From Caenispirillum salinarum AK4 (GTDB taxonomy: Bacteria > Pseudomonadota > Alphaproteobacteria > Rhodospirillales > Rhodospirillaceae), in NCBI RefSeq assembly GCF_000315795.1, contig NZ_ANHY01000012.1, forward strand, positions 102,187-166,186: a stretch of 64,000 bases of DNA, given 5' to 3'. Positions within the stretch are counted from its first letter, which is position 1. The number at the start of each line of letters is the position of its first letter. The translations under genes were made by a program, and so were the position numbers. Below, piece after piece: positions 1 through 9,255 of this stretch. The notes beneath the pieces were generated by a model. It did not search any database. It was given only the letters and a program-made list of their open reading frames with translations, and was not told where the DNA came from.

Positions 1-1014
1 GTCGAAGGCGCCGGGTATCTGATCGCGGCCCTTGCGGCCCATCTCGCGCGCCGCCTTGGCATCCACCAGCACGCGCCAGATGGCCGACGCCACCTGGCCC
101 GGCGGCGCGGTCAGGCCGGTGACGCCGTCCTCGATCAGCCAGGCGGCGGCATCGTCGGTGCCGCCGACGACCGGAATGCCGTGGGACCAGGCCTCCAGGA
201 AGGCAAGGCCCGAGCCCTCCTTTTTCGACGGCAGGACCACCAGGTCCGTCTGGCGGTAGACCTTTTCCAGCGCGGCGTCGTCCAGGGGGCCCAGGAACTC
301 CACCCTGCGGTGGACGCCCATCTGCACGGCGTAGTCCCACAGGGGCTCGATCAGCGGGCCGGCGCCGACGATGCGGTAGCGCAGGGCAGGGAAGCGCTCC
401 AGCAGGCGCGGCAGGGCGCGGATCACAAGCCCGACGCCCTTGTTGACGTCGCGCACGCCCAGCCGCGCGACCGTCAGGATGTTGTGGCCGTGCGGGCGCT
501 TGACGTCCTCGTGGACCGCATCCACGGCCTGGGGCAGCAGGAAGAAGCGGTCGCGCGGGATGTGGTGGCGGCGGCTCATGCGCTTGAGCGTCACCGCCGA
601 CAGGGCGGCGATGCGGTGGGGCACCTTGCGCGACAGGAAAGCTTCCCATCCCGGCGTGCGGCGGTGGGACGGATCGCCCCAGACCTCCGGCCCGTTGGCC
701 AGCAGGATCACCTTGCACTTGGGCGCCGTCACGCGTGCCGCCGCGCCGATGGGCAGGAAGTCCACATGCCCCAGGATCAGCACGTCGGGCCGGTTGGTCA
801 GAACGTGGGTCAGCACGGCGTCGCGCACGGCCTTGGTCTTGCCGCCGCCGGTGCGCATGGGCACGGGGCAGGGCGCGTGCGGATCGTCGAGCACGGAAAA
901 CACCCGTGCCTTCACGCCGGGCAGTTCCGTCAGCGCGCGGATGAGGCGGCGGTTGTACTTTTCCATGCCGCCCTGGGCGAACCACGCGCCGTACATGACG
1001 AAGGTGACGTTCAC
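1..1014 (-). CDS. glycosyltransferase, GT4-like (group 1), C-terminus cut by window edge
   Basis: This encodes a sugar-nucleotide-dependent glycosyltransferase, probably cytoplasmic and acting in assembly of a surface polysaccharide. The frame is open from a GTG at 1014 to base 1, giving 338 residues, so the C-terminus is missing. The N-terminal half opens with MNVTFVMYGAW and a glycine-rich GGMEKYNRRL loop as in GT-B donors. Near residue 300 the sequence KKEGSGLAFLEA carries the E-x7-E signature of group 1 transferases. The GTG start overlaps the stop of the upstream ligase-like gene by 4 bases (GTGA), which implies translational coupling. The sugar specificity cannot be read from the sequence. 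Confidence 0.85.
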   Translation of the reverse strand, partial: MNVTFVMYGAWFAQGGMEKYNRRLIRALTELPGVKARVFSVLDDPHAPCPVPMRTGGGKTKAVRDAVLTHVLTNRPDVLILGHVDFLPIGAAARVTAPKCKVILLANGPEVWGDPSHRRTPGWEAFLSRKVPHRIAALSAVTLKRMSRRHHIPRDRFFLLPQAVDAVHEDVKRPHGHNILTVARLGVRDVNKGVGLVIRALPRLLERFPALRYRIVGAGPLIEPLWDYAVQMGVHRRVEFLGPLDDAALEKVYRQTDLVVLPSKKEGSGLAFLEAWSHGIPVVGGTDDAAAWLIEDGVTGLTAPPGQVASAIWRVLVDAKAAREMGRKGRDQIPGAFD

Positions 1015-2492
1015 GCCACGATCCTCCTGGATGCCGGGGATTGATCGAGGCGGGACGCTACCACTTGAGACGGGGCCTTCGCCACGGCCGCGGCACCGGC
1101 CACCAGCCCCAGAACCAGGAAATACTGCCACGTCAGGAAGATGCCGGCGTTCAGATACCCGGCGGCCTGGCTGCCCAGCAGGAAGGCGGCGGCCAGGCGG
1201 GCATCGGCGTAAGGCGTTGAGCCGGCGGTGAAAGCCTCGCGAGTCCACCGCCACAGGAATCCCAGGAACAGCATCACCGCCGGAAGGCCGCCCAGGATGG
1301 CGAGCTTCACCAGCACGTTGTGGCTGTCGTGCGCGGCCAGCAGTGCCGGCGGCAGCGGCAGGGCGGCGCCGTAGCGCGGATCGGTGCCGGCACCCAGGCC
1401 GGTCAGCGGATGGAAACTCAGCACGTCGCGCAGGTTGGTCCAGGCGTCGAGCCGGGCCTCGATGGTCCCGACGGTAAGATAGCGGCGCAGGAACGGATCG
1501 TCGGTGGCGGGCAGGCCCGTGAACAGCGCGTCATAGGCCCATCCGCCCAGCCACAGCGTCAGCGGGAATCCGGCCAGCGCCGCGCCCACGATCACCGCCG
1601 GGCGCCGCAGCGGCCGCCAGCCCAGCGCCAGCCAGGCCGTGCCGGTGACCGCCAGGGTCAGCCACGGCGTCCGGCTCTGTGTCAGGGTCAGGCCGATCAG
1701 CACCGCCGCCCAGGTGGCGAGGGTCCATCCGGGCCCGAGGCGCGCCAGCAGCACGATCACCAGGGCGCCGGTCAAGGCCTGCCCCCAGGTGAAGGGGTCG
1801 GGAAACAGCGAGAAGACGCGGCGCTCCCAACTGTCGCCGATCATCCAGGCGTGCACCTTGCCGGCCTGGATGGAGCGGTCCGCCGCACCTACGGCCCAGG
1901 CGAGGTCCAGACCCGTGTAGCCCGCCAGGAACTGCCACAGGCCGTAGGCCGCGCTGGCGATGCAGACCAGCGCCGCCGCCCGGGCGATGGTGGCGCGCGC
2001 GGCCGCGTCGGCGCCGATCAGCAGGGCGGGCAGGAAGATCAGAGCCGGCAGAATTTCCTGATGCAGGGCGCCCAGCCGCTGGAACCACGGCGTCCCGTAG
2101 GAGGAGGCGACAGCGGCGGCGCCGGTCCACGCTACCAGTGCCGCCAGCCAGATGCCGCTGTTCGGCAGGCGGGCCGACAGCAGGCGGGGCAGGGCGGCAG
2201 CCAGCGCCACCGCCAGCAGGGCGGACGGCAGAAGCTGCACACCGTAATAGGCGGCCGGGCTGTCCTCGCCCAGCAGGAACACCGCCCGCTTCAGCGCCTC
2301 CGCCAGAGGCTCGGCCAGCAGAACGGCGGCCAGCAGACCGGCGAGGCTCAACCGCGCGCCCACCAGCAGCAGCAGGGTGCAGGCCAGTGCCAGCAGGATC
2401 ACGCCGGACCCGCCCAGCACCGCACCGGCGGCGGCCAGGACGGGCGCGGCCAGCATCAGCAGGAGCGTGCCGGAGGGGCGGGCGGTGGTCAC
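1011..2492 (-). CDS. O-antigen ligase / Wzy-like polytopic membrane protein
   Basis: This is a 493-residue hydrophobic protein with about ten or more predicted membrane helices. Its long central periplasmic loop and C-terminal half (Wzy_C-like, with RTPWLTLAVTGTAWLALGW) are typical of O-antigen ligases and polysaccharide polymerases. A longer frame opens at 2564, but I prefer the GTG at 2492. It overlaps the stop of the upstream sugar transferase by 4 bases (GTGA) and leads straight into the first hydrophobic segment. The neighbours are a priming transferase and two glycosyltransferases, so polymerisation or ligation of an exopolysaccharide or O-antigen is likely. Which of the two cannot be decided here. 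Confidence 0.8.
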   Translation of the reverse strand: MTTARPSGTLLLMLAAPVLAAAGAVLGGSGVILLALACTLLLLVGARLSLAGLLAAVLLAEPLAEALKRAVFLLGEDSPAAYYGVQLLPSALLAVALAAALPRLLSARLPNSGIWLAALVAWTGAAAVASSYGTPWFQRLGALHQEILPALIFLPALLIGADAAARATIARAAALVCIASAAYGLWQFLAGYTGLDLAWAVGAADRSIQAGKVHAWMIGDSWERRVFSLFPDPFTWGQALTGALVIVLLARLGPGWTLATWAAVLIGLTLTQSRTPWLTLAVTGTAWLALGWRPLRRPAVIVGAALAGFPLTLWLGGWAYDALFTGLPATDDPFLRRYLTVGTIEARLDAWTNLRDVLSFHPLTGLGAGTDPRYGAALPLPPALLAAHDSHNVLVKLAILGGLPAVMLFLGFLWRWTREAFTAGSTPYADARLAAAFLLGSQAAGYLNAGIFLTWQYFLVLGLVAGAAAVAKAPSQVVASRLDQSPASRRIVA

Positions 2493-3163
2493 AGGCAATG
2501 CCGGCCGCCGCTCAACACGACGATCGTCCTCAGGAGCAGCCAAACGTCCAGCAGGGGCGTCCACGACCGCACGTAGGCGGCGTCAAGTCTCGCCATTTCC
2601 CCCAGCGAGCGGTCGCGGCGGGCGACCTGCCACAGGCCGGTCAGCCCCGGCCGGACGCCGCGCCGCAGCGTCCGGGTGCCGGCGTCCAGGGCGTTCAGGT
2701 GATAGGGGGGCAGAGGGCGCGGGCCCACCAGGGACAGGTCGCCGCGCAGCACATTCCACAACTGCGGCACCTCGTCGATGGCGTAGCGACGGAGCATGTG
2801 GCCGATACCGGGCAGGATGCGGGGGTCGTCGGCCAGCTTGCACGTCGCCGCCCACTCCGCCTTGACGGCGTCGTCCGCCGTCAGCCGGCGGGCGAGGACC
2901 CGTTCGGCATTAGGGACCATGGTCCGCAACTTCCACAGGCGGAAGGGCCGGCCGTCGCGACCCAGACGGACCTGGCTGTAGAAGGCCGGCCCGCAATCGG
3001 CGAGGCGGATCGCGACGGCGGCCAGCGCGATGACGGGCAGGGCGAGCGCCAGCAGCGGCACCGCCAGCGCCACGTCCATGGTGCGTTTCAGCGCGGCGGG
3101 TGCGCGTCGCACGAGCGGCGGGGCGGCGTCGATGACAGCGGCGGCGGGCACAATGCTGCTCAT
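2489..3163 (-). CDS. minimal undecaprenyl-phosphate sugar-1-phosphate transferase (PF02397)
   Basis: This 224-residue protein is the initiating phosphoglycosyl transferase that loads a sugar phosphate onto undecaprenyl phosphate at the inner membrane. It has a single hydrophobic re-entrant segment (about residues 25-50), then the family motifs FRLWKLRTM, IDEVPQLWNVL (the Asp-Glu dyad of the PglC family), SLVGPRP and RPGLTGLWQV. It lacks the extra N-terminal membrane bundle of WcaJ/WbaP and is therefore the short PglC/WecP type. The ATG at 3163 overlaps the stop of the upstream TagA gene (ATGA). A longer frame to 3433 is only read-through of that gene in another frame. Confidence 0.9.
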   Translation of the reverse strand: MSSIVPAAAVIDAAPPLVRRAPAALKRTMDVALAVPLLALALPVIALAAVAIRLADCGPAFYSQVRLGRDGRPFRLWKLRTMVPNAERVLARRLTADDAVKAEWAATCKLADDPRILPGIGHMLRRYAIDEVPQLWNVLRGDLSLVGPRPLPPYHLNALDAGTRTLRRGVRPGLTGLWQVARRDRSLGEMARLDAAYVRSWTPLLDVWLLLRTIVVLSGGRHCL

Positions 3164-3936
3164 GCGGCGCGCCTCCGCCACGGCCGGTGCAGGGCGCAGA
3201 GCAGCAGGAAGGCCGGGACGGTGCGGGCATAGCGCCGGCCGAGCCGGCGCGGCTCCGCGGCCAGCCGCCACAGCCATTCCAACCCGGCGCGTTGAAGGGT
3301 GCGGGGTGCCTGGGGCACCGTACCGGCGACGAAATCGAAGGCCGCGCCCACACCGGCGCGGACCGGGATCGTCAAGGCCCTTCGGTTGGTGTCCAGCCAT
3401 AGCTCCTGGCGCGGCGATCCGAGCCCCAGCCACAGCACGTCAGCCTCTAAGCCGCGCAGCGCCTCCAGGTCCTCTCCGGCCTGCGGCAGGCGGCCCGGTG
3501 GGCGCATGGGCAGGCCTTCGGCGCTCGCGATCCGCAGGCCGGGGTGCCGCGTCCCCAGCGCCGCCGCCACCCGTGCGGCGGTGCCCGGCCGGCCGCCCAG
3601 GATGACGTGGCGCAGGCCGTGCGGGCGGCCGATATCGCAGACCCGGTCCATGAGGTCCGGACCGTAGACCCTTGCGGCGTCACGGAAACCCGCCATGCGC
3701 TGCAGCCACACCAGCGGCATCCCGTCGGCGGTGACAAGGTCCGCGCGGGCGTGGGCGTGGCGCAAGCCGTCGTCGGATCGGGCGCGGATGATGCCGTGGG
3801 CGTCGCGGGGGCAGACGGTCAGCGGCCGGCCCTCGACCGCCGCCGCGACCATGCGGCGTGCGGCCTCGTCCAGCGTCAGGGCGTGGACCGTCGTCCCCAG
3901 GATGTCCAGCCCCGGCGTCTTCCCCATGTCCCCCAT
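3160..3936 (-). CDS. WecG/TagA/CpsF-family glycosyltransferase (GT26)
   Basis: This 258-residue protein probably adds the second sugar to the lipid-linked primer made by the neighbouring transferase. Family motifs are clear: TADGMPLVW near residue 65, YGPDLM, GLGSPRQELW, then GVGAAFDFVAGTVPQAP, with a basic C-terminal tail. The start is one of two in-frame ATGs, 3936 or 3927. The second follows a GGGGG stretch, and I report the longer. The frame extends to 4503, but the extra part has no family resemblance. As the first gene of the minus-strand operon it faces the intergenic region 3937-4274. Confidence 0.88.
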   Translation of the reverse strand: MGDMGKTPGLDILGTTVHALTLDEAARRMVAAAVEGRPLTVCPRDAHGIIRARSDDGLRHAHARADLVTADGMPLVWLQRMAGFRDAARVYGPDLMDRVCDIGRPHGLRHVILGGRPGTAARVAAALGTRHPGLRIASAEGLPMRPPGRLPQAGEDLEALRGLEADVLWLGLGSPRQELWLDTNRRALTIPVRAGVGAAFDFVAGTVPQAPRTLQRAGLEWLWRLAAEPRRLGRRYARTVPAFLLLCALHRPWRRRAA

Positions 3937-4274
3937 GCGATCCCCGCCGTTCCAGGGTGGTGTACTACCTCTTCCGGTGAAAAGCTTGTACCACGGCACG
4001 CGAGGGTAGGCGGCCCTGCTTCCGCGCGAGAGCAGCCGAAAAAGCATCTCAGGCGCGATGATCGTCTTTCGTTCCGCATCCCATGATAATTGTTCATGGT
4101 GGCAAAAAATCATGAGTGGTAGCGTCGCCCGGCGAAGGGAAGCGACTCGGCATGTTTGCGGCGCTGGAATGGGATCACGACGCGGTGTAGGCTTCGCTCC
4201 ACCGGACCGTGCCGCACGTCGCGTCGGTCCGCCCGTGTTCGCATCCTCCGTTCTCCCGCAGGAGTACCGTTGCA
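3937..4274. promoter_or_regulatory. divergent intergenic region between polysaccharide operon and coiled-coil gene
   Basis: These 338 bases lie between divergent genes and are clearly more AT-rich than their surroundings around 4060-4120. They must hold promoters for both directions. A perfect 6-base inverted repeat, CCATGA and TCATGG separated by 7 bases, lies at 4081-4099 and could be an operator. An AGGAG at 4260-4264 serves as the ribosome site for the GTG at 4275. I could not assign convincing -35/-10 pairs. Confidence 0.4.
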
Positions 4275-7200
4275 GTGAAGGCCGACGAGGCGACGACCAG
4301 CGGCGCGCAAGACCCGTCCTCCTCTTCCTCCACCACCAGCAGCACCGCCACCGGCGGCGGATCGGGCAACCATCCCGTTCCGGCCCTGGCTGCGGCGCTG
4401 GGACCCGAGGATGCGCTGGAGCCCGCGCCGCCGCGCCGTGGCGCGGGATGGTTGTACGGTGCCGCCCTGTTGCTGTCGGCGGCGTGGCTGGGCGTGTGCG
4501 CATGGTACATCGGCCGCACCATGGGGTGGCCGGCCCTGCCCGACGTGGCTCCGGACGTCTTCGGCGGGCTGGCGGCCGGTGCCCTGGTGCCCGTGGCCGT
4601 GCTGTGGCTGGTGGTCTCCACCATCGAGCGTGGATCGGCGCTGCGGCACGAGGCCCGGCTGCTGCGCGAGCACCTGGCGCGGCTGACCTATCCCGACGCC
4701 GCCGCGCGGGCGCGGGTGGGGCAGGTGACGGATGCGCTCAAGGAACAGGCCGAGGCGCTGACCGACGCCAGCCGCCGCGCCGTGGAACGGGCCGAGGCCG
4801 CCCGCGCCATGCTGTCGGAGGAAAACCGCGAACTGGCGCGCGTGTCCGGCTCCGTCGGCGGCGAGGCCAAGACGGCGGCCGACGCCCTGAAGGAACAGGC
4901 CAGCGCCCTGGAAGGCGTGCTGGAACGGGTGGAAAGCGTCGGCAAGCGGCTGTCGGACGGGCTCGCCAAGCACACCAGCGCCGTCGACGGCGCCACGGGC
5001 AAGGCCGAGGAGGCCGGCGTGCGCCTGTTCGAGGTGCTCGACAACCAGACCAAGGTTCTCGATACCCTCACCCAGAACACCACCGGCCGGGTGGAGGCGC
5101 TGGAACATCTGGTGGAGCGCCAGGAAGGTGTCGCCTCCCGTGCCGAGCAGGCCGGCAAGACGCTGCGCGAGGCCGCCGAGATCCTGGCCGGCAGCACCAC
5201 GGAAACGCTCACCTCGCTGGCCGATGGTGCCGACCGGGTGGAACGCGCCGTGGGGCGCCTGGACGAGCACGCGGTTCAGGCCCGCGACAACGTGGCCGCC
5301 GCAGCCAAGGCGCTGGACGAAGCCGCCGAGCAGGCGGTCAAGCGCGCCGCCGAGGCGTCGGAGGCCCTGGAGGGGGCCAAGGCCGGCATGGCGTCGGCCG
5401 TGGACGAGGCCGGCGCCCGCCTGGACGGCATCACCGGCAAGGCCGAAGGCTACACGCAGTCGGTCAACGATATGGCGGACGCCGTGACCGGGCGCCTGGA
5501 CACGGTGGGGGCGACGGCGCTGGAGCGGGTGCGCGCGCTGGGGATCGCCACCGACAACATCGGCGCCCGCGCCCGCGAAGCCTCGGAAGACGTGCGCGCC
5601 CAGGCCGACCTTCTGGAACAGACGGCGGTGCGGGTGCAGCGCCAGACCGGCGGCATCCGCGGCAGCCTGGAAAAACAGGTGGAGGCGGTCGACGCGGTGG
5701 TCGCCCGCCTGAGCGAGCGCATGACGGCCAACGAAAGCACGCTGTCCGAGCAGGCCAAGGCCCTGGACGGCGCCACGGCCGAGGCGCTGTCGCGGCTGGA
5801 GACCGTCACCGCCGGCGTCAAGGCGGCGACCGAGGAGACGGACGGCGTCATCGCCCGCGCCACGGAAGCGGCGGAAAGCGTCGAGGCCCGCACGAAGGCG
5901 ATCGCCGGCGTGGCCGAGGACGCCCGCGACCGCCTGCTCGCCCTGACCGAGGACCTGCGCAAGGCCGGCGCGGAGGTGGAGGAGACGGCCGCCGGAGCCG
6001 ACACGCGCCTCACCGGGCTCAACCAGACCTTCATCGACCGGGCGCGCAAGATCGTCACGGCGCTGGATACGGCGCTGGACGAGGTCGTGTCGAACGCTGA
6101 GCAGCGTGGCGAAACGGTTGGCCAGCGCCTGGGGCAGCGGGCCGAGGAACTGGACGGTGCGGTGGCGGAGGCTGTCGCCCGGGTGGAGGAACGCCTGTAT
6201 TCCGCCGGCAAGGCGATGGAGGCCCAGGCCGCCGCGCTTACCGAGACGGTGGATCAGGCCGCCCAGCAGGCCGAGGGCCGCATCGGGCAGTTGAACACGG
6301 CGGTGACCAAGCGCGCCGCCGGCCTTCTGGCACCCATCGACGAGGCGGCGCGCGGGGTGGAGGCGCGGCTGTCGACCGTGGGCGAGGGCATGGAGGCCAA
6401 GGCCGCCGAACTGGCCGCGCTCATCGACCGCACCGCCGGTTCGGCCGAGGAGCGCGTCAACATCCTGGTCGCGGCGCTGCGGGACCGTGGCGAGGGGCTG
6501 GCCGATCCGGTGGACGAGGCCGCCCGGCGCGTGGAGGCGCGCATGGATGCGCTGGGCATGGACGTCGGCAAGCGCACGCGATTCCTGACCGAACAGATCG
6601 AGCGCGCCACCGGCGACTGCGAGACCCGCGTCGGCGACCTGGCCCAGGCGCTGACCGGCAACGTCAATGCCCTGACGGACTCCGCCGACCGCGCCGCCGA
6701 CGCCCTGGCCGCCACCGATGCGGGCGTGCGCGAGCGGGCCGAGATGCTGGCGCAGGTCACCGACAGTGCGCTCCAGCACATCGGCGACCTGGCGCACGCG
6801 CTGGACACCACCGGCTCGCGCCTGCACGAGATCGTCGTCAACGGCTCCACGGCGGTGGGCGAAAGTGCCGAGGCGCTGGACAACGCCGTGACATCCTACC
6901 GCGAGCACACCGGCCGCATTGCCGAGGAAATGCGTCTGGCAAGCGAGGACTTCCGGGTGCGCTTCCGCGACCTGGGCCGCACGTCCGAAGAGTCCATGGA
7001 GAAGGTCGCGGCCGCGCTGGAGGAAATGCGTGCGCAGACCGATGGGCTCAGCCGCGCCAGCGACCGCCTGACAGACCAGACGGAGCGCGCCGGCACCCTG
7101 TTCGAGCGGCGGGCGGAAACCCTCAACCACGTCGCCGACCGGGCCGAGGAGAAGCTGCGCGCCCTGGAGGCCTCGCGCGACCAGGCGGACCTGCAACGCT

Positions 7201-7568
7201 TCCTCAACAGCGCGGTGTTCATCATCGAGCGCCTTCAGTCGGTGGCTGTCGACGTCACCCGCCTGTTCAGCCCGACGGTGGACGAAGAGTTGTGGCAGCG
7301 CTACTACCGGGGCGACACCTCGGCCTTCCTGCGCCACGCCGCCCGCACGCTGACCCGCAAGCAGGCTGGCCAGATCCGCGAACTCTATGGCGCCAACGCC
7401 GAATTCCGCGACTACGTGAACCGCTACATCGCCGAATACGAAAGCCTGCTGCGCACCGCCCGCCAGACGGACCGGGCGGAGGTGCTGGCGGCAACGCTGA
7501 CCAGCGCCGACATGGGCAAGCTGTACCTGGTGCTCGCCCGCGCGGTAGGCCGGCCGATGGAAGGATGA
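4275..7568 (+). CDS. giant membrane-anchored coiled-coil protein of unknown function
   Basis: This is a 1097-residue protein with a Ser/Thr/Gly-rich N-terminus (residues 14-31) and two membrane helices at about 59-79 and 96-116. A Glu/Ala/Arg-rich, heptad-like segment follows from about 120 to 1000 with few prolines. It resembles apolipoprotein/methyl-accepting-type coils, but I see no HAMP or signalling hairpin. The last 90 residues look globular (EELWQRYYRGDTSAFLRHA, then RDYVNRYIAEYESLL) and may be a separate small domain. GTG 4275 is chosen because AGGAG at 4260-4264 is placed correctly; an in-frame opening at 4209 has no such site. Envelope or cell-pole scaffold roles are conceivable but unproven. 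Confidence 0.8.
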   Translation: MKADEATTSGAQDPSSSSSTTSSTATGGGSGNHPVPALAAALGPEDALEPAPPRRGAGWLYGAALLLSAAWLGVCAWYIGRTMGWPALPDVAPDVFGGLAAGALVPVAVLWLVVSTIERGSALRHEARLLREHLARLTYPDAAARARVGQVTDALKEQAEALTDASRRAVERAEAARAMLSEENRELARVSGSVGGEAKTAADALKEQASALEGVLERVESVGKRLSDGLAKHTSAVDGATGKAEEAGVRLFEVLDNQTKVLDTLTQNTTGRVEALEHLVERQEGVASRAEQAGKTLREAAEILAGSTTETLTSLADGADRVERAVGRLDEHAVQARDNVAAAAKALDEAAEQAVKRAAEASEALEGAKAGMASAVDEAGARLDGITGKAEGYTQSVNDMADAVTGRLDTVGATALERVRALGIATDNIGARAREASEDVRAQADLLEQTAVRVQRQTGGIRGSLEKQVEAVDAVVARLSERMTANESTLSEQAKALDGATAEALSRLETVTAGVKAATEETDGVIARATEAAESVEARTKAIAGVAEDARDRLLALTEDLRKAGAEVEETAAGADTRLTGLNQTFIDRARKIVTALDTALDEVVSNAEQRGETVGQRLGQRAEELDGAVAEAVARVEERLYSAGKAMEAQAAALTETVDQAAQQAEGRIGQLNTAVTKRAAGLLAPIDEAARGVEARLSTVGEGMEAKAAELAALIDRTAGSAEERVNILVAALRDRGEGLADPVDEAARRVEARMDALGMDVGKRTRFLTEQIERATGDCETRVGDLAQALTGNVNALTDSADRAADALAATDAGVRERAEMLAQVTDSALQHIGDLAHALDTTGSRLHEIVVNGSTAVGESAEALDNAVTSYREHTGRIAEEMRLASEDFRVRFRDLGRTSEESMEKVAAALEEMRAQTDGLSRASDRLTDQTERAGTLFERRAETLNHVADRAEEKLRALEASRDQADLQRFLNSAVFIIERLQSVAVDVTRLFSPTVDEELWQRYYRGDTSAFLRHAARTLTRKQAGQIRELYGANAEFRDYVNRYIAEYESLLRTARQTDRAEVLAATLTSADMGKLYLVLARAVGRPMEG

Positions 7569-7621
7569 GGGTTGGTCGGTCCTGGGCGGTGCCGTCGTTC
7601 GCAGGTCGGATAACAGTGGAT

Positions 7622-7710
7622 ATGGATTCCTGCTTTCGCAGGAATGACGATCAGTTAAGTGTTTAATATTTTTTGTAAAATACTCGTCGCCCCTGCGAAA
7701 GCAGGGGCCC
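7622..7710. repeat. inverted pair of GC-hairpin repeats (MITE-like or intergenic palindrome)
   Basis: Two short hairpins face each other across an AT-rich centre. The first has arms ATTCCTGC/GCAGGAAT with loop TTTC at 7626-7645. The second has arms GCCCCTGC/GCAGGGGC with loop GAAA at 7689-7708. Read on opposite strands, both have the form CCTGCTTTCGCAGG followed by a GACGA-like end, so the whole is an imperfect inverted repeat of about 89 bases. This resembles the dispersed intergenic repeats of many proteobacteria whose false translations read FRRGDE and ESRNP. It sits between convergent genes and may also act as a two-way terminator. Confidence 0.65.
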
Positions 7711-7766
7711 ACCTGCGGTGTTGACCGCCCTGACGCAGCCCTGTCAATCGCTGCTGCTGAGCCGCC

Positions 7767-9212
7767 TTACTCCGCCGCATCCTTGATGCCGCGCCAGGCG
7801 GCCAGGGCGCGGTGGCGGGCGTGGCTGTGGTCGACCATGGGTTCGGGGTAGCCGGTGCGCGCCAACTCGAGCGGCGCCTGCCAGGGCTTGTGGATGACGC
7901 GACGGTCCATTTCTCGCAGTTCCGGCACCCAGCGGCGGACGTAGTCGCCGCGCGGGTCGAACTTCTCGCCCTGAAGCACCGGATTGAACACGCGGAAGAA
8001 GGGCGCGGCGTCGGCGCCGCAGCCGGCCACCCACTGCCAGTTGCCGGGATTGCTGCCCCAGTCGGCGTCCACAAGAGTGTCCCAGAACCAGGCCTCGCCC
8101 ACCTGCCAGGGCGCCAGCAGGTCCTTGACGAGGAAGGACCCGACGATCATCCGCACCCGGTTGTGCATCCACCCCGTTTCCCACAGTTCGCGCATGCCGG
8201 CGTCGACGATGGGGTAGCCGGTCAGGCCCTTGCGCCAGGCGCGGATGTCGGCGTCGTCTTCACGCCAGGGGAACAGGCGGAACTCGGGGCGCAGCGGCGT
8301 GCGGTGGAGATCGGGGTTGTGGAAGAGCTGGTAGCGGTTGAACTCCCGCCAGCCGATTTCACTCAAGTAAGCGTCGGTGCTGGCGTTCGGCTCGGCCATG
8401 CTGCGCACGGCGTTCCACACCTGCCGGGCCGAAATCTCGCCGAAGCGCAGGTGCGGCGACAGACGCGACGTGCCAACCTCCGCCGGCAGGTTGCGGCCGG
8501 TGCGGTAGCGGGCGAGCGCGCCGTCGATGAAGGTGTGCAGGCAGGCCCAGGCGCCATCCTCGCCGGGCGTCCAGCTTTCCCGCAGGCCGCCTGCCCAGTC
8601 GGGCATGGCGGGCGTCAGGCGGAACTCGGCCAACGGCGTGCTGTCGGGCCAGTGGTCCGGGGCGGGCAGGCGCTCGGGCGGCGGCAGGGTCTCGGGGTCT
8701 CCGACCGCCTGCTTCAGGGCCTTCCAGAACGGGGTGTAGACCTTGTAGTGCCCGCCGGTGCCGGTCTTCAGCTCCGACGGCCAGACCAGCGCGTCGGGAC
8801 GCAGGGTGACCGCCTCCACCCCCTGATCCTCCAGCGCCGCCGCCATCCGGCGCGCGCTTTCGCGGTGGGTGGGGACCACGGTTTCGTTGAGCAATACGCG
8901 CGCCGCCCCGGTCTCGGCGGCGACCTGCGGCACCACCTCGTGCGGGCGCCCGGCGCGCAGGATCAGGCGGGAGCCGAGGGCGCGGAGGCCTTCGGACAGG
9001 CTTTCAAGGCTGTAGTGCAGCCACCATCTGACAGCCCCACCCAGCGGCCGTGCGGTTTCGCCCGCGCCCAGGCCGTGGGCGGTGTCCACCACATAAAGCG
9101 GGATGACCGGTGCGCCCGTGCCGACGGCGGCGGACAGCGCCCGGTGGTCGGCCAGGCGCAGGTCGTCGCGGAAGAGGACGATCACCGGGGCAGCGGAAGC
9201 GGAGGAGGGCAT
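7767..9212 (-). CDS. phr: deoxyribodipyrimidine photolyase
   Basis: This 481-residue enzyme repairs UV-induced cyclobutane pyrimidine dimers in DNA using blue light, FAD and an antenna chromophore. The N-terminal alpha/beta antenna domain begins APVIVLFRDDLRLADH. The C-terminal FAD domain contains RLSPHLRFGEIS, IGWREFNRYQLF and GWMHNRVRMIVGSFLVKDL, with the conserved Asn near the flavin. The ATG at 9212 is preceded by AGGA at good spacing; the in-frame ATG at 9254 is not. A RpoE-type promoter is readable at 9256-9284, so induction with the singlet-oxygen regulon is likely, as known for phrA of Rhodobacter. A cryptochrome-like role cannot be excluded. Confidence 0.93.
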   Translation of the reverse strand: MPSSASAAPVIVLFRDDLRLADHRALSAAVGTGAPVIPLYVVDTAHGLGAGETARPLGGAVRWWLHYSLESLSEGLRALGSRLILRAGRPHEVVPQVAAETGAARVLLNETVVPTHRESARRMAAALEDQGVEAVTLRPDALVWPSELKTGTGGHYKVYTPFWKALKQAVGDPETLPPPERLPAPDHWPDSTPLAEFRLTPAMPDWAGGLRESWTPGEDGAWACLHTFIDGALARYRTGRNLPAEVGTSRLSPHLRFGEISARQVWNAVRSMAEPNASTDAYLSEIGWREFNRYQLFHNPDLHRTPLRPEFRLFPWREDDADIRAWRKGLTGYPIVDAGMRELWETGWMHNRVRMIVGSFLVKDLLAPWQVGEAWFWDTLVDADWGSNPGNWQWVAGCGADAAPFFRVFNPVLQGEKFDPRGDYVRRWVPELREMDRRVIHKPWQAPLELARTGYPEPMVDHSHARHRALAAWRGIKDAAE

Positions 9213-9255
9213 CGGCAGTCCTGGGCTGGGCTTGATTTCAGCAAGAATTCCCACA

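Noticed and set aside
4110..7712. A 1200-codon open frame on the minus strand
   Set aside because: It is entirely antisense to the coiled-coil gene, is His/Gly/Gln/Arg-rich as expected from high-GC shadow frames, and has no ribosome site or family motif. Its first residues come from the hairpin repeat.
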